In this document: positions 1 to 5,493 of the stretch, piece after piece
Layout of the letters: each line of letters begins with the position of its first letter
Numbering within the stretch: the stretch's first letter is position 1
Origin: Hyphomicrobiales bacterium
GTDB taxonomy: Bacteria; Pseudomonadota; Alphaproteobacteria; Rhizobiales; Afifellaceae
Direction: 5' to 3'
Length of the DNA stretch: 8,181 bases
Assembly (NCBI GenBank): GCA_013812985.1
Contig: JACCSN010000318.1
Span: 1-8,181, forward strand
The notes under the pieces: model-generated
The model's database searches: none
Seen by the model: the letters and a program-made list of their open reading frames with translations, nothing else
What the model was told of the DNA's origin: nothing
Translations under genes and position numbers: made by a program

Positions 1-1
1 G

Positions 2-190
2 CCCGAGCCGGCGACGCGGCCGCGGCTGCCGCAGGGTGAGATCGATTATTCGTTTGATTGGGTCGGCGGACGTCCATCGCCGCGCGGCGGGGCGGCATCG
101 TCGCAGCTGTCCGAGCCGGATGATCTACGGGCGGAGATCCGCCAGCTGATCCTGGAAGAGCTGCGCGCCCTGCGGCGCGAGCGGCGCTGA
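2..190 (+). CDS. C-terminal end of an unidentified BMC-locus protein with an encapsulation-peptide-like tail (5' partial)
   Basis: This open frame enters from the left edge and ends at the TGA at 188-190, giving 62 visible residues. The first part is rich in Pro, Gly and Arg and looks like a flexible linker, containing the stretch GEIDYSFDW. The last 23 or so residues form a predicted amphipathic helix (DDLRAEIRQLILEELRALRR), with Leu and Ile on one face and Glu and Arg on the other. Short amphipathic helices tethered by a linker to either end of a cargo protein are the known form of BMC encapsulation peptides. The stop codon overlaps the ribosome-binding site of the next shell gene, so the two are almost certainly co-transcribed. 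The protein could be a lumen enzyme or a shell protein with a C-terminal extension; the catalytic part is outside the window, so no function is assigned. Confidence 0.75.
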   Translation, partial: PEPATRPRLPQGEIDYSFDWVGGRPSPRGGAASSQLSEPDDLRAEIRQLILEELRALRRERR

Positions 191-198
191 GGATCCTC

Positions 199-804
199 AT
201 GGCCACCATCCGCTCCTACATCTTCATCGACCAGCTGCAGCCCAAGACCATGTGCTATCTCGGCAGCTTCGTCCGCGGCTTCCTGCCGCGCACCAACATG
301 GCCGCCCTCGTCGTCGAGGTTGCGCCGGGGCTGGAGATCGAGAACATCGCCGACATCGCGGTGAAGAATGTCGACGTGCGGCCGGGCCTCCTCGTCGTCG
401 AGCGGCAATATGGCTACCTGGAGCTGCATTCCAAATCGACCGCCTCGGTGAAGGCGGCGGGACAGGCGATCCTCGATTACCTCGGCGCCACGGAAGCCGA
501 CGCGATGCGGCCGGAGATCCTGGCCTCGCGCATCGTCAAGCGCGTCGACAATTACCACGCGCTGCTGATCAACCGGAACAAGGCGGGGTCGATGATCCTG
601 CCGGGCGAATCCCTTTTCGTGATCGAGATGCAGCCCGCCGCCTACGCGATACTGGCCGCCAACGAGGCGGAAAAGGCTGCCGACATCAAGGTGGTTGACT
701 ACCGCATGATGGGCGCGACCGGGCGCGTCTACCTGTCCGGGCAGGAATCCGACATCCGCTCGGCGGCGATGGCCGCGGAAAGCGCCCTTGAGGCGCGGCA
801 ATGA
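199..804 (+). CDS. BMC-T shell protein, CsoS1D-like tandem permuted domains
   Basis: The 201-residue product is a microcompartment shell protein made of two fused, circularly permuted BMC domains (about residues 4-96 and 107-198). Proteins of this type form pseudohexameric trimers that tile the shell facets. The N-terminus IRSYIFIDQLQPKTMCYLG closely matches that of CsoS1D and of the Haliangium ochraceum BMC-T2/T3 group, whose trimers stack into double layers with a gated central pore (BMC-Tdp). The Glu-Arg pair that gates the CsoS1D pore is present as E68-R69 in VVERQYG. The second domain carries the family stretches INRN, SMILPGESLF and AANEAEKAA. The ATG follows AGGA at 190-193, and that site overlaps the upstream stop. 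The stop codon overlaps the next start (ATGA). The family call is secure; the double-layer assignment rests on remembered similarity. Confidence 0.95.
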   Translation: MATIRSYIFIDQLQPKTMCYLGSFVRGFLPRTNMAALVVEVAPGLEIENIADIAVKNVDVRPGLLVVERQYGYLELHSKSTASVKAAGQAILDYLGATEADAMRPEILASRIVKRVDNYHALLINRNKAGSMILPGESLFVIEMQPAAYAILAANEAEKAADIKVVDYRMMGATGRVYLSGQESDIRSAAMAAESALEARQ

Positions 805-1427
805 CGAAAATCGACCGGGACGAGCTGAGGCTGCTGGTGCGGCAGGCGCTGAAGGAAGCTCTTCGCGAGGATCCGGATCCGCTTCCGGTCTCCGGCCGTC
901 CCTTGCCCAACCCCGCCCCGCAGGGGACAGGGGACAGCAGGCGCCATGTTCCTGCGCCGCGGGAGAAGGATCGAGAGGCGGTCCGGCCGACGCCCAACGC
1001 GAGCGCCGGCTCCGATGATCTGGTCGGCCAGCTTCGTCGCGCCATCGCCGGGGACGCGCCGACCGTACTGGTGGAGGTCGCCTCCGCTGCCGACCTCGAC
1101 CGCTTCGCACGCGATGTTCTTGCGGTCGCCAAGCACCGGGACCTGAAGGCGGCGATCGAGTCCGGCCGCATCCGCTTCGAGCCGCGCGGCGGCCAGCCCG
1201 CGCCCGTCGCTGCGGAGCGCCGCGCGCCGGAGCGCTCGCGGGAAAGCGGCTCGGGACGCGGTCAGGACACGTTCCGCATGGATGCCGGCGTGCTCGGCGA
1301 GGCGGCGCTCGTCCGCATCGGCCGGACGCACACCAAAATCCAGATCGGCAGCGATGTGGTGGTGACCCCCCTCGCACGGGAAAAAGCGCGTGCGATCAAG
1401 GTTGAAATCGAGAGGCGAAAGCCATGA
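801..1427 (+). CDS. BMC accessory protein with encapsulation-peptide-like N-terminus and TPLAR C-terminal module
   Basis: This is a 208-residue protein of no assigned enzymatic function. Residues 4-22 (DRDELRLLVRQALKEAL) form an amphipathic helix of the kind that targets cargo to BMC shells. A Pro-rich linker follows (about 24-70). Residues 71-127 look like a small alpha/beta module (VLVEVASAADLDRFARDVLA), followed by a second charged linker (128-158). The C-terminal 50 residues end in KIQIGSDVVVTPLAREKARA. A similar 'VTPLAR-x-x-A' segment recurs, as far as I recall, near the ends of several BMC-associated proteins, for example in EutT-like contexts. The gene overlaps its neighbours by ATGA at both ends, so translational coupling to shell genes is likely. 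It has a GAGG-containing site about 7 bases before the ATG. A scaffold or adaptor that links cargo to the shell is an inference; a diverged enzyme cannot be excluded. Confidence 0.85.
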   Translation: MTKIDRDELRLLVRQALKEALREDPDPLPVSGRPLPNPAPQGTGDSRRHVPAPREKDREAVRPTPNASAGSDDLVGQLRRAIAGDAPTVLVEVASAADLDRFARDVLAVAKHRDLKAAIESGRIRFEPRGGQPAPVAAERRAPERSRESGSGRGQDTFRMDAGVLGEAALVRIGRTHTKIQIGSDVVVTPLAREKARAIKVEIERRKP

Positions 1428-1705
1428 AGACCGGGATGGTGATCGGAAAAGTATGGGCGACCAAGCGGCTCGACGAATTGCCGGGCGGCGCGCTCCTGGA
1501 GGTCGCCGTGGAAGAGGAAGGCGGAACCGGCGAGCGGATGATCGCCTATGACGCGCTCGGGGCCGGCGAAGGGGATCGGGTTCTGATCACGCAAGGCTCG
1601 GTCGCCAAGGGATGGTTCAAGGATGGCAAGGCAGTCGTGGATGCGCTCATCATCGGCATCCTCGACGTGCAGCGGCCGCCGCCGGCCGGGCGCAAGCGGA
1701 CGTAA
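1424..1705 (+). CDS. BMC-P pentameric vertex shell protein (EutN/CcmL family)
   Basis: The 93-residue product matches the EutN/CcmL fold, whose pentamers cap the twelve vertices of the icosahedral shell. The family pattern is clear. The opening [22 protein letters not shown] is the usual first strand pair with G-x-V-x-x-T and a following small-residue turn. [13 protein letters not shown] residues ([20 protein letters not shown], about 40-59) form the conserved core around the G-A-G-x-G-D turn. ALIIGILD (about 74-81) is the typical closing strand. The tail is short, basic and Pro-rich. The start overlaps the preceding stop as ATGA, with AGAGG at 1411-1415 as ribosome-binding site. It is the only pentamer gene in view; many BMC loci carry one to three. 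Confidence 0.95.
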   Translation: MKTGMVIGKVWATKRLDELPGGALLEVAVEEEGGTGERMIAYDALGAGEGDRVLITQGSVAKGWFKDGKAVVDALIIGILDVQRPPPAGRKRT

Positions 1706-1720
1706 TCACAGGTCAAGCAA

Positions 1721-1725
1721 AGGAG
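1721..1725 (+). promoter_or_regulatory. Strong ribosome-binding site of the BMC-H gene
   Basis: AGGAG lies 6 bases before the ATG at 1732 and inside a 26-base gap with no coding. It is the best Shine-Dalgarno match in the shell operon. It fixes the BMC-H start at 1732 rather than at the in-frame upstream GTG near 1612, which would overlap the vertex gene. Hexamers are normally the most abundant shell subunit, so a strong independent site fits that need. Confidence 0.75.
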
Positions 1726-1731
1726 AACAGC

Positions 1732-2031
1732 ATGTCCAACGCAATCGGGTTCATCGAGACCAAGGGCTATGTGGCGGCCTTCGCCGCAGCAGACGCCATG
1801 GTGAAGGCCGCCAATGTCGCCATCATCGGCCGCGAGCAGGTGGGCGCGGGCCTCGTTTCCGTGCTCGTCCAGGGCGATGTCGGCGCGGTCAAGGCGGCGA
1901 CGGAAGCCGGCGCGGAAGCGGCCGGCCATGTCGGCCAGGTCGTCTCCGTCCATGTCATTCCGCGCCCGCATGCCGACGTGCTCAAGCAATTCGGCGCCGG
2001 CGGCTCGGGGCAAGCTGCTGAGCTCGGCTAG
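1732..2031 (+). CDS. BMC-H hexameric shell protein (PduA/CcmK-like)
   Basis: The 99-residue product is a canonical single-domain BMC shell protein whose hexamers form most of the facet surface. The opening [20 protein letters not shown] is typical of the family. K25 matches the conserved edge lysine that makes hexamer-hexamer contacts, and R78 in VIPRPH matches its partner arginine. The central pore loop is G38-A39-G40 in REQVGAGL, where many metabolosome hexamers have GSG; small residues leave a narrow pore for polar metabolites. The C-terminal end is short, Gly-rich and without an added targeting helix. The gene sits between the vertex gene and the second BMC-T gene, 26 bases after the former and 18 bases before the latter. 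Confidence 0.97.
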   Translation: MSNAIGFIETKGYVAAFAAADAMVKAANVAIIGREQVGAGLVSVLVQGDVGAVKAATEAGAEAAGHVGQVVSVHVIPRPHADVLKQFGAGGSGQAAELG

Positions 2032-2038
2032 ACGGGCT

Positions 2039-2042
2039 GGAG
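2039..2042 (+). promoter_or_regulatory. Ribosome-binding site supporting a GTG start for the second BMC-T
   Basis: GGAG at 2039-2042 lies 7 bases before GTG at 2050. The protein from this GTG begins VTELRVYL (Met when translated), in register with the N-termini of CsoS1D-type proteins, which supports the non-ATG start. No in-frame ATG would preserve the first beta strand. Confidence 0.65.
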
Positions 2043-2049
2043 CGGCCCG

Positions 2050-2679
2050 GTGACCGAGCTGCGCGTCTACCTGAAGGTGGAATCGCTCAGGCGGCAATTC
2101 GCCGCCTATATGGGCTCGCCCACCCGCGCCCGCGGTTACGTGCCGCTGGAAGGCATGCATTCGCTGATCATCGAGATCGCACCGGCGCTCGCCATCCACA
2201 GGGTGATCGACCTGGCGCTGAAATCGGTGCCGGACGCCGAGCCCGGCATGCTCTATGTGGAGCGCCAGTTCGGCATCCTGGAGCTCCATTCCATGTCGAT
2301 GGCGGAGCTCGACGCCGCCGGAGGGGCCATCCTCGCCGGCATAGGCGCCGACGCGGCGGATCAGCTCAGGCCGCAGGTGCTTTATTCCGACATTGTCGAT
2401 GATGTGACCGACCAGCATGCGGTGATCCTCAACCGCAACCGCGACGCCTCGATGATCCTGCCGGGCGAATGCCTGCTGCTGGTCGAGATGATGCCCGCTC
2501 TGTTCGCGGCGGTCGCGGCCAACGAGGCGGAGAAGGTCGCGCCTGGGCTGACGCTGGTCGACTGCCAGATGATCGGCGCCTCCGGCCGCGTCTTCCTGTC
2601 CGGCCGCCGCCCCGACGCCGAGCGCGCGCGCGATCACATCATGCACGTCCTGGCCGCGGTGGTCGGGCGGGAGAACTAG
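2050..2679 (+). CDS. Second BMC-T shell protein, diverged CsoS1D-like paralogue
   Basis: The 209-residue product again has two permuted BMC domains (about residues 3-100 and 109-206). It is clearly a paralogue of the BMC-T at 199-804: both contain INRN/LNRN, SMILPGE and AANEAEK at matching places, and the gating pair is kept as E71-R72 in YVERQFG. The N-terminus has diverged, with KVESLRRQ replacing the usual FIDQLQP stretch, and the loop after it (MGSPTRARGYVPLEGMH) is a few residues longer and more charged. These changes fall in the first permuted domain, which could alter stacking between trimers or the pore surround. It is the last gene of the plus-strand operon in view. Two BMC-Tdp paralogues in one locus are known from other BMC systems, where they may form mixed or functionally different pores. 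Confidence 0.94.
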   Translation: MTELRVYLKVESLRRQFAAYMGSPTRARGYVPLEGMHSLIIEIAPALAIHRVIDLALKSVPDAEPGMLYVERQFGILELHSMSMAELDAAGGAILAGIGADAADQLRPQVLYSDIVDDVTDQHAVILNRNRDASMILPGECLLLVEMMPALFAAVAANEAEKVAPGLTLVDCQMIGASGRVFLSGRRPDAERARDHIMHVLAAVVGREN

Positions 2680-2740
2680 GGGCCGGTCGCCCCTGCCCAC
2701 AATGGGCGATCGCAAATGGCTCTGCGACGGCGAGTGCGGC

Positions 2741-2876
2741 TCCTCCCCTGTCGCTTGCGACGGGGGAGGAGGACCATGCGCAGCATGGTGGAGGGGGCGA
2801 ACACGAGCGCCGAGGCCAGCCGTCGCCCCCTCCACCGCCTTCGGCGGTCCCCCTCCCCCCGCTTTGGGGGTGAGGA
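2741..2876. repeat. Cluster of GC-rich stem-loops resembling a dispersed palindromic repeat
   Basis: Within about 136 bases there are several inverted repeats. A 14-base arm at 2741-2754 pairs with 2757-2770 with one T/G position. ACCATGC at 2773-2779 pairs perfectly with 2783-2789 around a 3-base loop. GTGGAGGGGGCGA at 2788-2800 pairs perfectly with 2823-2835. ACCGCC at 2834-2839 pairs with GGCGGT at 2843-2848. CCTCCCCCC at 2852-2860 pairs with 2866-2875 with one bulge. The arms overlap slightly, so alternative folds compete. Mosaic C- and G-rich palindromes of this look are common between genes in Rhizobiales. The element lies between two converging operons and could end or stabilise both transcripts. 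There is no U-run, so it is not a classical intrinsic terminator. Confidence 0.7.
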
Positions 2877-2890
2877 ACCTGTCGGCAGCG

Positions 2891-2933
2891 CTGTCCTCGT
2901 GTTCATAGGCGATAGCTCTGCCCACAAGGACAG
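2891..2933 (-). other. Imperfect hairpin after the kinase gene, possible transcript end or stabiliser
   Basis: CTGTCCTCGTG at 2891-2901 and CACAAGGACAG at 2923-2933 form 11-base arms with a single mismatch and a 21-base spacer. Read on the minus strand the mismatch becomes a G-U wobble, while on the plus strand it is C-A. The hairpin therefore suits the minus-strand transcript, whose last gene stops at 2956. No U-tract follows, so a factor-dependent end or 3' protection is more likely than intrinsic termination. Confidence 0.35.
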
Positions 2934-2955
2934 GCGCAACGTCCTCGTCGCTGGC

Positions 2956-4008
2956 TTAACCGAACCGGCTCAGATAATCCTCGCACATTGGCACCGTTTG
3001 GTCGGTGTAGGAAACGCCCATCGATTGCGCCAGCTCCGTTTCCGAATGCGAGCCGATCCAGGCGACCAGGATCATCCGCCGGAGCATCACGAAAGTGGGA
3101 ATTTCCGCCTCATCCTCGGCGGGCAGAGCGAGCACCTTGCGGTAGCCCTGGACCCAAGCTTGCATCAGGTCCGGCACATGCGGCTCGTGCTCGAAGAACG
3201 AGACGGCGGTGGCGGCGTCGTAGAGCCGCCAGGAAAATCCGCAATCGTCGAAGTCGATGACTTTCACCTCATCGCGGTCGAGGAGGAGGTTGGCGAGCCG
3301 CATGTCGCAGTGGATCAGGCCGAAGCGTTCGGGGCTTTTTCCGAAGCGGTCCAGGCGACGGCCGATCAGCTCGACGGCCTGGCCGAGGACCTTTTCCTTG
3401 GCCGGGCCGAGGCCGATCCCGTCGCGCCAGCGCCCCCAATGCGGCCGATCGCCGAGGCTGGTCTCAAAATCCCAGGTGAGGCGCTCGAAGCCGGGCGGCC
3501 GCGGCCAGCTCCCGGAGTGCCGGTGCATGCGCGCCGCCACTTCGCCGAGCACCTCGAATTTTTCGTTCAGCCGATCGCTTGCCGAGGGTTCGGCGCCGCT
3601 TTCCCAGGCGAAGAGCACGACATTGCGCGGCTTCGCCATGGCGGGGTGGCCGCATTGCTGGATAATCTCGCCGTCGTGGCCGGCGACCGGCAGCGGCGTC
3701 GTCACCACTCCATCACGGCGCAGCGCCTGCAGCCAGGCGAGCTCGGACGCGATGGCGTTGCGCGAGTGATAGCCCTCCCGGTGAACCCGGAGCGCAAAGG
3801 CTCGGCCGCTCTCCGGATCTTCGATCCGGTACGTGGCGTTCTCCGATAAGTTCACCAGCGCCAACGGCGCGCCGGGCTTGATGGCGTAGCGATCGAGAGC
3901 CGCTTGCGCCAGCTCGCGCAGGCACTCCAGCTGCCCCCCATGCGGGAGGTCCTGAAACCGAGCCGCGCGGCCGCTTCGATCCTGGGGCCGCATCGATGGC
4001 GCCGTCAC
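2956..4008 (-). CDS. APH-fold small-molecule kinase, probable amino-alcohol kinase
   Basis: The 350-residue product belongs to the aminoglycoside phosphotransferase/choline kinase-like family, which transfers the ATP gamma-phosphate to a hydroxyl group. The catalytic loop is H233-C-D235 through N240 (LIHCDMRLANLLLD), and the metal-binding motif is D252-F-D254 (VIDFDDCG). The N-lobe strand reads FALRVHREGYH. It has full family length. The gene starts 6 bases after the class III aminotransferase-like gene, so the two act together. The same pair encodes (S)-1-amino-2-propanol kinase and its presumed phospho-lyase partner in the mycobacterial aminoacetone-utilisation BMC, and hydroxylysine or ethanolamine phosphorylation and lysis elsewhere. 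The substrate is therefore inferred to be an amino alcohol. The start is uncertain: GTG at 4008 is used here, and ATG at 3993 also fits; neither has a clear ribosome-binding site. There is no N-terminal targeting helix. Confidence 0.9.
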   Translation of the reverse strand: MTAPSMRPQDRSGRAARFQDLPHGGQLECLRELAQAALDRYAIKPGAPLALVNLSENATYRIEDPESGRAFALRVHREGYHSRNAIASELAWLQALRRDGVVTTPLPVAGHDGEIIQQCGHPAMAKPRNVVLFAWESGAEPSASDRLNEKFEVLGEVAARMHRHSGSWPRPPGFERLTWDFETSLGDRPHWGRWRDGIGLGPAKEKVLGQAVELIGRRLDRFGKSPERFGLIHCDMRLANLLLDRDEVKVIDFDDCGFSWRLYDAATAVSFFEHEPHVPDLMQAWVQGYRKVLALPAEDEAEIPTFVMLRRMILVAWIGSHSETELAQSMGVSYTDQTVPMCEDYLSRFG

Positions 4009-4014
4009 GACGGG

Positions 4015-5322
4015 TCAGGCCGCTTCGCGCGCCTGGAAACGCTCGACCGGATGAGCGCGTCCCTTGGCGCGCCCGCCGCGGACCACCGCCTCGGCCTGCC
4101 CGACCGCGGTGTCGAGCCGGTTGAGAATATCGTCGCAGAGTTCGTGATCGCACAGGAGTCCCGGCTTGAACTGCAGCGCCCGCGGGTCGAGGGCCGAATA
4201 GATCGCCCAGATGCCGTTCTCGTAGCAGCTCCGCATGACGTGGACGCCACCTTCGGGATGGTCGAATTCCAGTCCCATGATCAGCCCGCGCTGGCGGATG
4301 CCGACGAAGAAATCCGGAAAGTTCGCCTGAATCTGGTTGAGCCCCTGGCGAAGGTGGTGGGAAATATAATGGCACTGCGACCGCGTCTCCGGCCGGGCGC
4401 AGATTTCCAGGACCTTGTGCGCGGCGATGCAGCCGAGTTCGGCGCCGCCGAAGCTCGACATGTGGCCCCAGCCGTCCTCCTTCAGCCAGGCCGCCGAGCG
4501 CTCGTTGGCCACCACCGCGGCTATCGGGTAGATGCCGCCGGAAATGCCTTTGCCGGTAACCAGCATGTCCGGCACGACGCCATAGGTGTCGATGCACCAC
4601 ATCTCGCCGGAGCGCATCAGTCCCGTCTGCACCTCGTCCGCGATGAGAAGCGTGCCGACCTTCTCGCACATCGCCTTGATGGCCTTGAGATAACCGGGGA
4701 TCGGCATCGGGAAGCCATAGGTCGCCGGAATCGATTCGATGATCACGCAGGCCGCGTCGCCCTTGGCGATCTCCCGCTCCATCGCTTCCAGGTCGTTGAA
4801 GGGGACCTTCGAGACCTCGTCCTCGTCCGCTTCGGAGAGAAAGAGTTTTGAGAACCGGTCGTCGCCGACCTTCACCGCTAGCCCGGTATGGCCGTGGTAG
4901 CAGCGTTGCAGGCAGATGATGCGGCGGCGCTGGGTGGCGTGTCGGGCGCTCTTCAGCGCGATGTCGATCGCTTCGCCGCCGCCCGAGGCGTACATCGAAT
5001 AGTGCAGTCCGTCCGGCGTATGCGTGGCCAGCATCTCGGCCAGCTTGGTGCGCATCAGCGCCGGAAAATGGTGGTTGCCGATGTCGAAATGCTCCATGCC
5101 GTCGCGCACGGCTGCGATCACTTCCGGATTGCGATGGCCGAGGCTGTAGATGCCGCCGTTGAGGTGCAGGTTGATGAGCCGCCGCCCATCCATGTCGTAG
5201 AGGTAATAGCCCTCGCGCCGGTCGATGACGAGGTCGATGCCCTGCCGTTGCCATTCCAGCGTCTTGCCGGGATTCCAATACTGGACCGTCCTGGCGATGA
5301 AGTCGTCCTTGGCCTTGCTCAT
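4015..5322 (-). CDS. Class III aminotransferase-fold PLP enzyme, probable amino-alcohol phosphate phospho-lyase
   Basis: The 435-residue product is a PLP-dependent fold-type I enzyme of class III. K258 in VTGKGISGG is the expected Schiff-base lysine, D229 in LLIADEVQTG contacts the pyridine nitrogen, and CYHGHTG at about 141-147 supplies the stacking aromatic region. The cofactor phosphate loop is YASGGGEAIDIAL, where many relatives have NSGxEA. Members of this class that sit beside APH-fold kinases (ethanolamine-phosphate and phosphohydroxylysine phospho-lyases) eliminate phosphate and ammonia to give an aldehyde instead of transaminating. That role fits a microcompartment locus. True transaminase activity is the alternative. 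The ATG at 5322 begins MSKAKDDFI, with a purine-rich AGGCGGGAAG before it. A longer TTG-initiated reading to 5448 would add a Cys-rich stretch unlike the family and was not used. No encapsulation-type helix is seen at either end. Confidence 0.92.
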   Translation of the reverse strand: MSKAKDDFIARTVQYWNPGKTLEWQRQGIDLVIDRREGYYLYDMDGRRLINLHLNGGIYSLGHRNPEVIAAVRDGMEHFDIGNHHFPALMRTKLAEMLATHTPDGLHYSMYASGGGEAIDIALKSARHATQRRRIICLQRCYHGHTGLAVKVGDDRFSKLFLSEADEDEVSKVPFNDLEAMEREIAKGDAACVIIESIPATYGFPMPIPGYLKAIKAMCEKVGTLLIADEVQTGLMRSGEMWCIDTYGVVPDMLVTGKGISGGIYPIAAVVANERSAAWLKEDGWGHMSSFGGAELGCIAAHKVLEICARPETRSQCHYISHHLRQGLNQIQANFPDFFVGIRQRGLIMGLEFDHPEGGVHVMRSCYENGIWAIYSALDPRALQFKPGLLCDHELCDDILNRLDTAVGQAEAVVRGGRAKGRAHPVERFQAREAA

Positions 5323-5493
5323 TCTTCCCGCCTGCCGGCAGATCGTCAGGATGGGATCGTAGCGGGTTGCGCCAGCACCAACTTGACAGGGCGCATGGCA
5401 AAATTGACACTTTCCGCGGGCCCAAAGCCAGACTGAGGCGTGTGCCAAGTCGCCCCAGCTTGCCCGCGCCGTTAATTCAAAGTGGAATCCAGT
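5323..5493. other. Non-coding gap upstream of the aminotransferase-like gene, with a repeated TTGACA
   Basis: This 171-base gap separates the GMC oxidoreductase stop from the aminotransferase-like start, which is long for an otherwise compact strand and suggests a separate promoter. TTGACA occurs at 5383-5388 and again at 5404-5409, exactly 21 bases (two helical turns) apart; on the minus strand these read TGTCAA. The spacing is compatible with a regulator's half-sites, but no good -10 element for the minus-strand gene was found. No regulator is named. Confidence 0.3.

Noticed and set aside
46..1377. Long minus-strand open frame opposite the shell genes
   Set aside because: It is Arg/Pro/Gly-rich low-complexity translation antisense to clear BMC genes; high GC content removes stop codons in the shadow frame.
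2741..2876. Classical intrinsic terminator for the shell operon
   Set aside because: Strong stems are present but no run of T follows on either strand.
2741..2876. CRISPR array
   Set aside because: The repeats are inverted, not direct, with no regular spacer length.
1546..2925. 459-residue minus-strand open frame
   Set aside because: It runs antisense across BMC-P, BMC-H and BMC-T genes and the hairpin cluster, with no recognisable domain.
2716..3849. 377-residue plus-strand open frame
   Set aside because: It begins inside the palindromic repeat and continues antisense to the kinase, whose catalytic motifs are intact on the other strand.
5383..5411. Plus-strand sigma-70 promoter from TTGACA at 5383
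   Set aside because: The hexamer 17 bases downstream (GACACT) is a poor -10 match and no plus-strand gene follows.
3713..5425. 570-residue minus-strand open frame overlapping the lyase and kinase genes in another frame
   Set aside because: The composition is Arg/Gly-rich and motif-free, while the alternative frames carry full PLP-enzyme and kinase motifs.
5425..5447. TGGCAC on the minus strand as half of a sigma-54 promoter
   Set aside because: The second half is TCAG where TTGC is required at that spacing, and no enhancer-binding regulator is visible.
5320..5448. N-terminal extension of the aminotransferase-like protein to a TTG at 5448
   Set aside because: The added 42 residues are unlike the family and would cover the likely regulatory gap; the ATG at 5322 gives the usual length and N-terminus.
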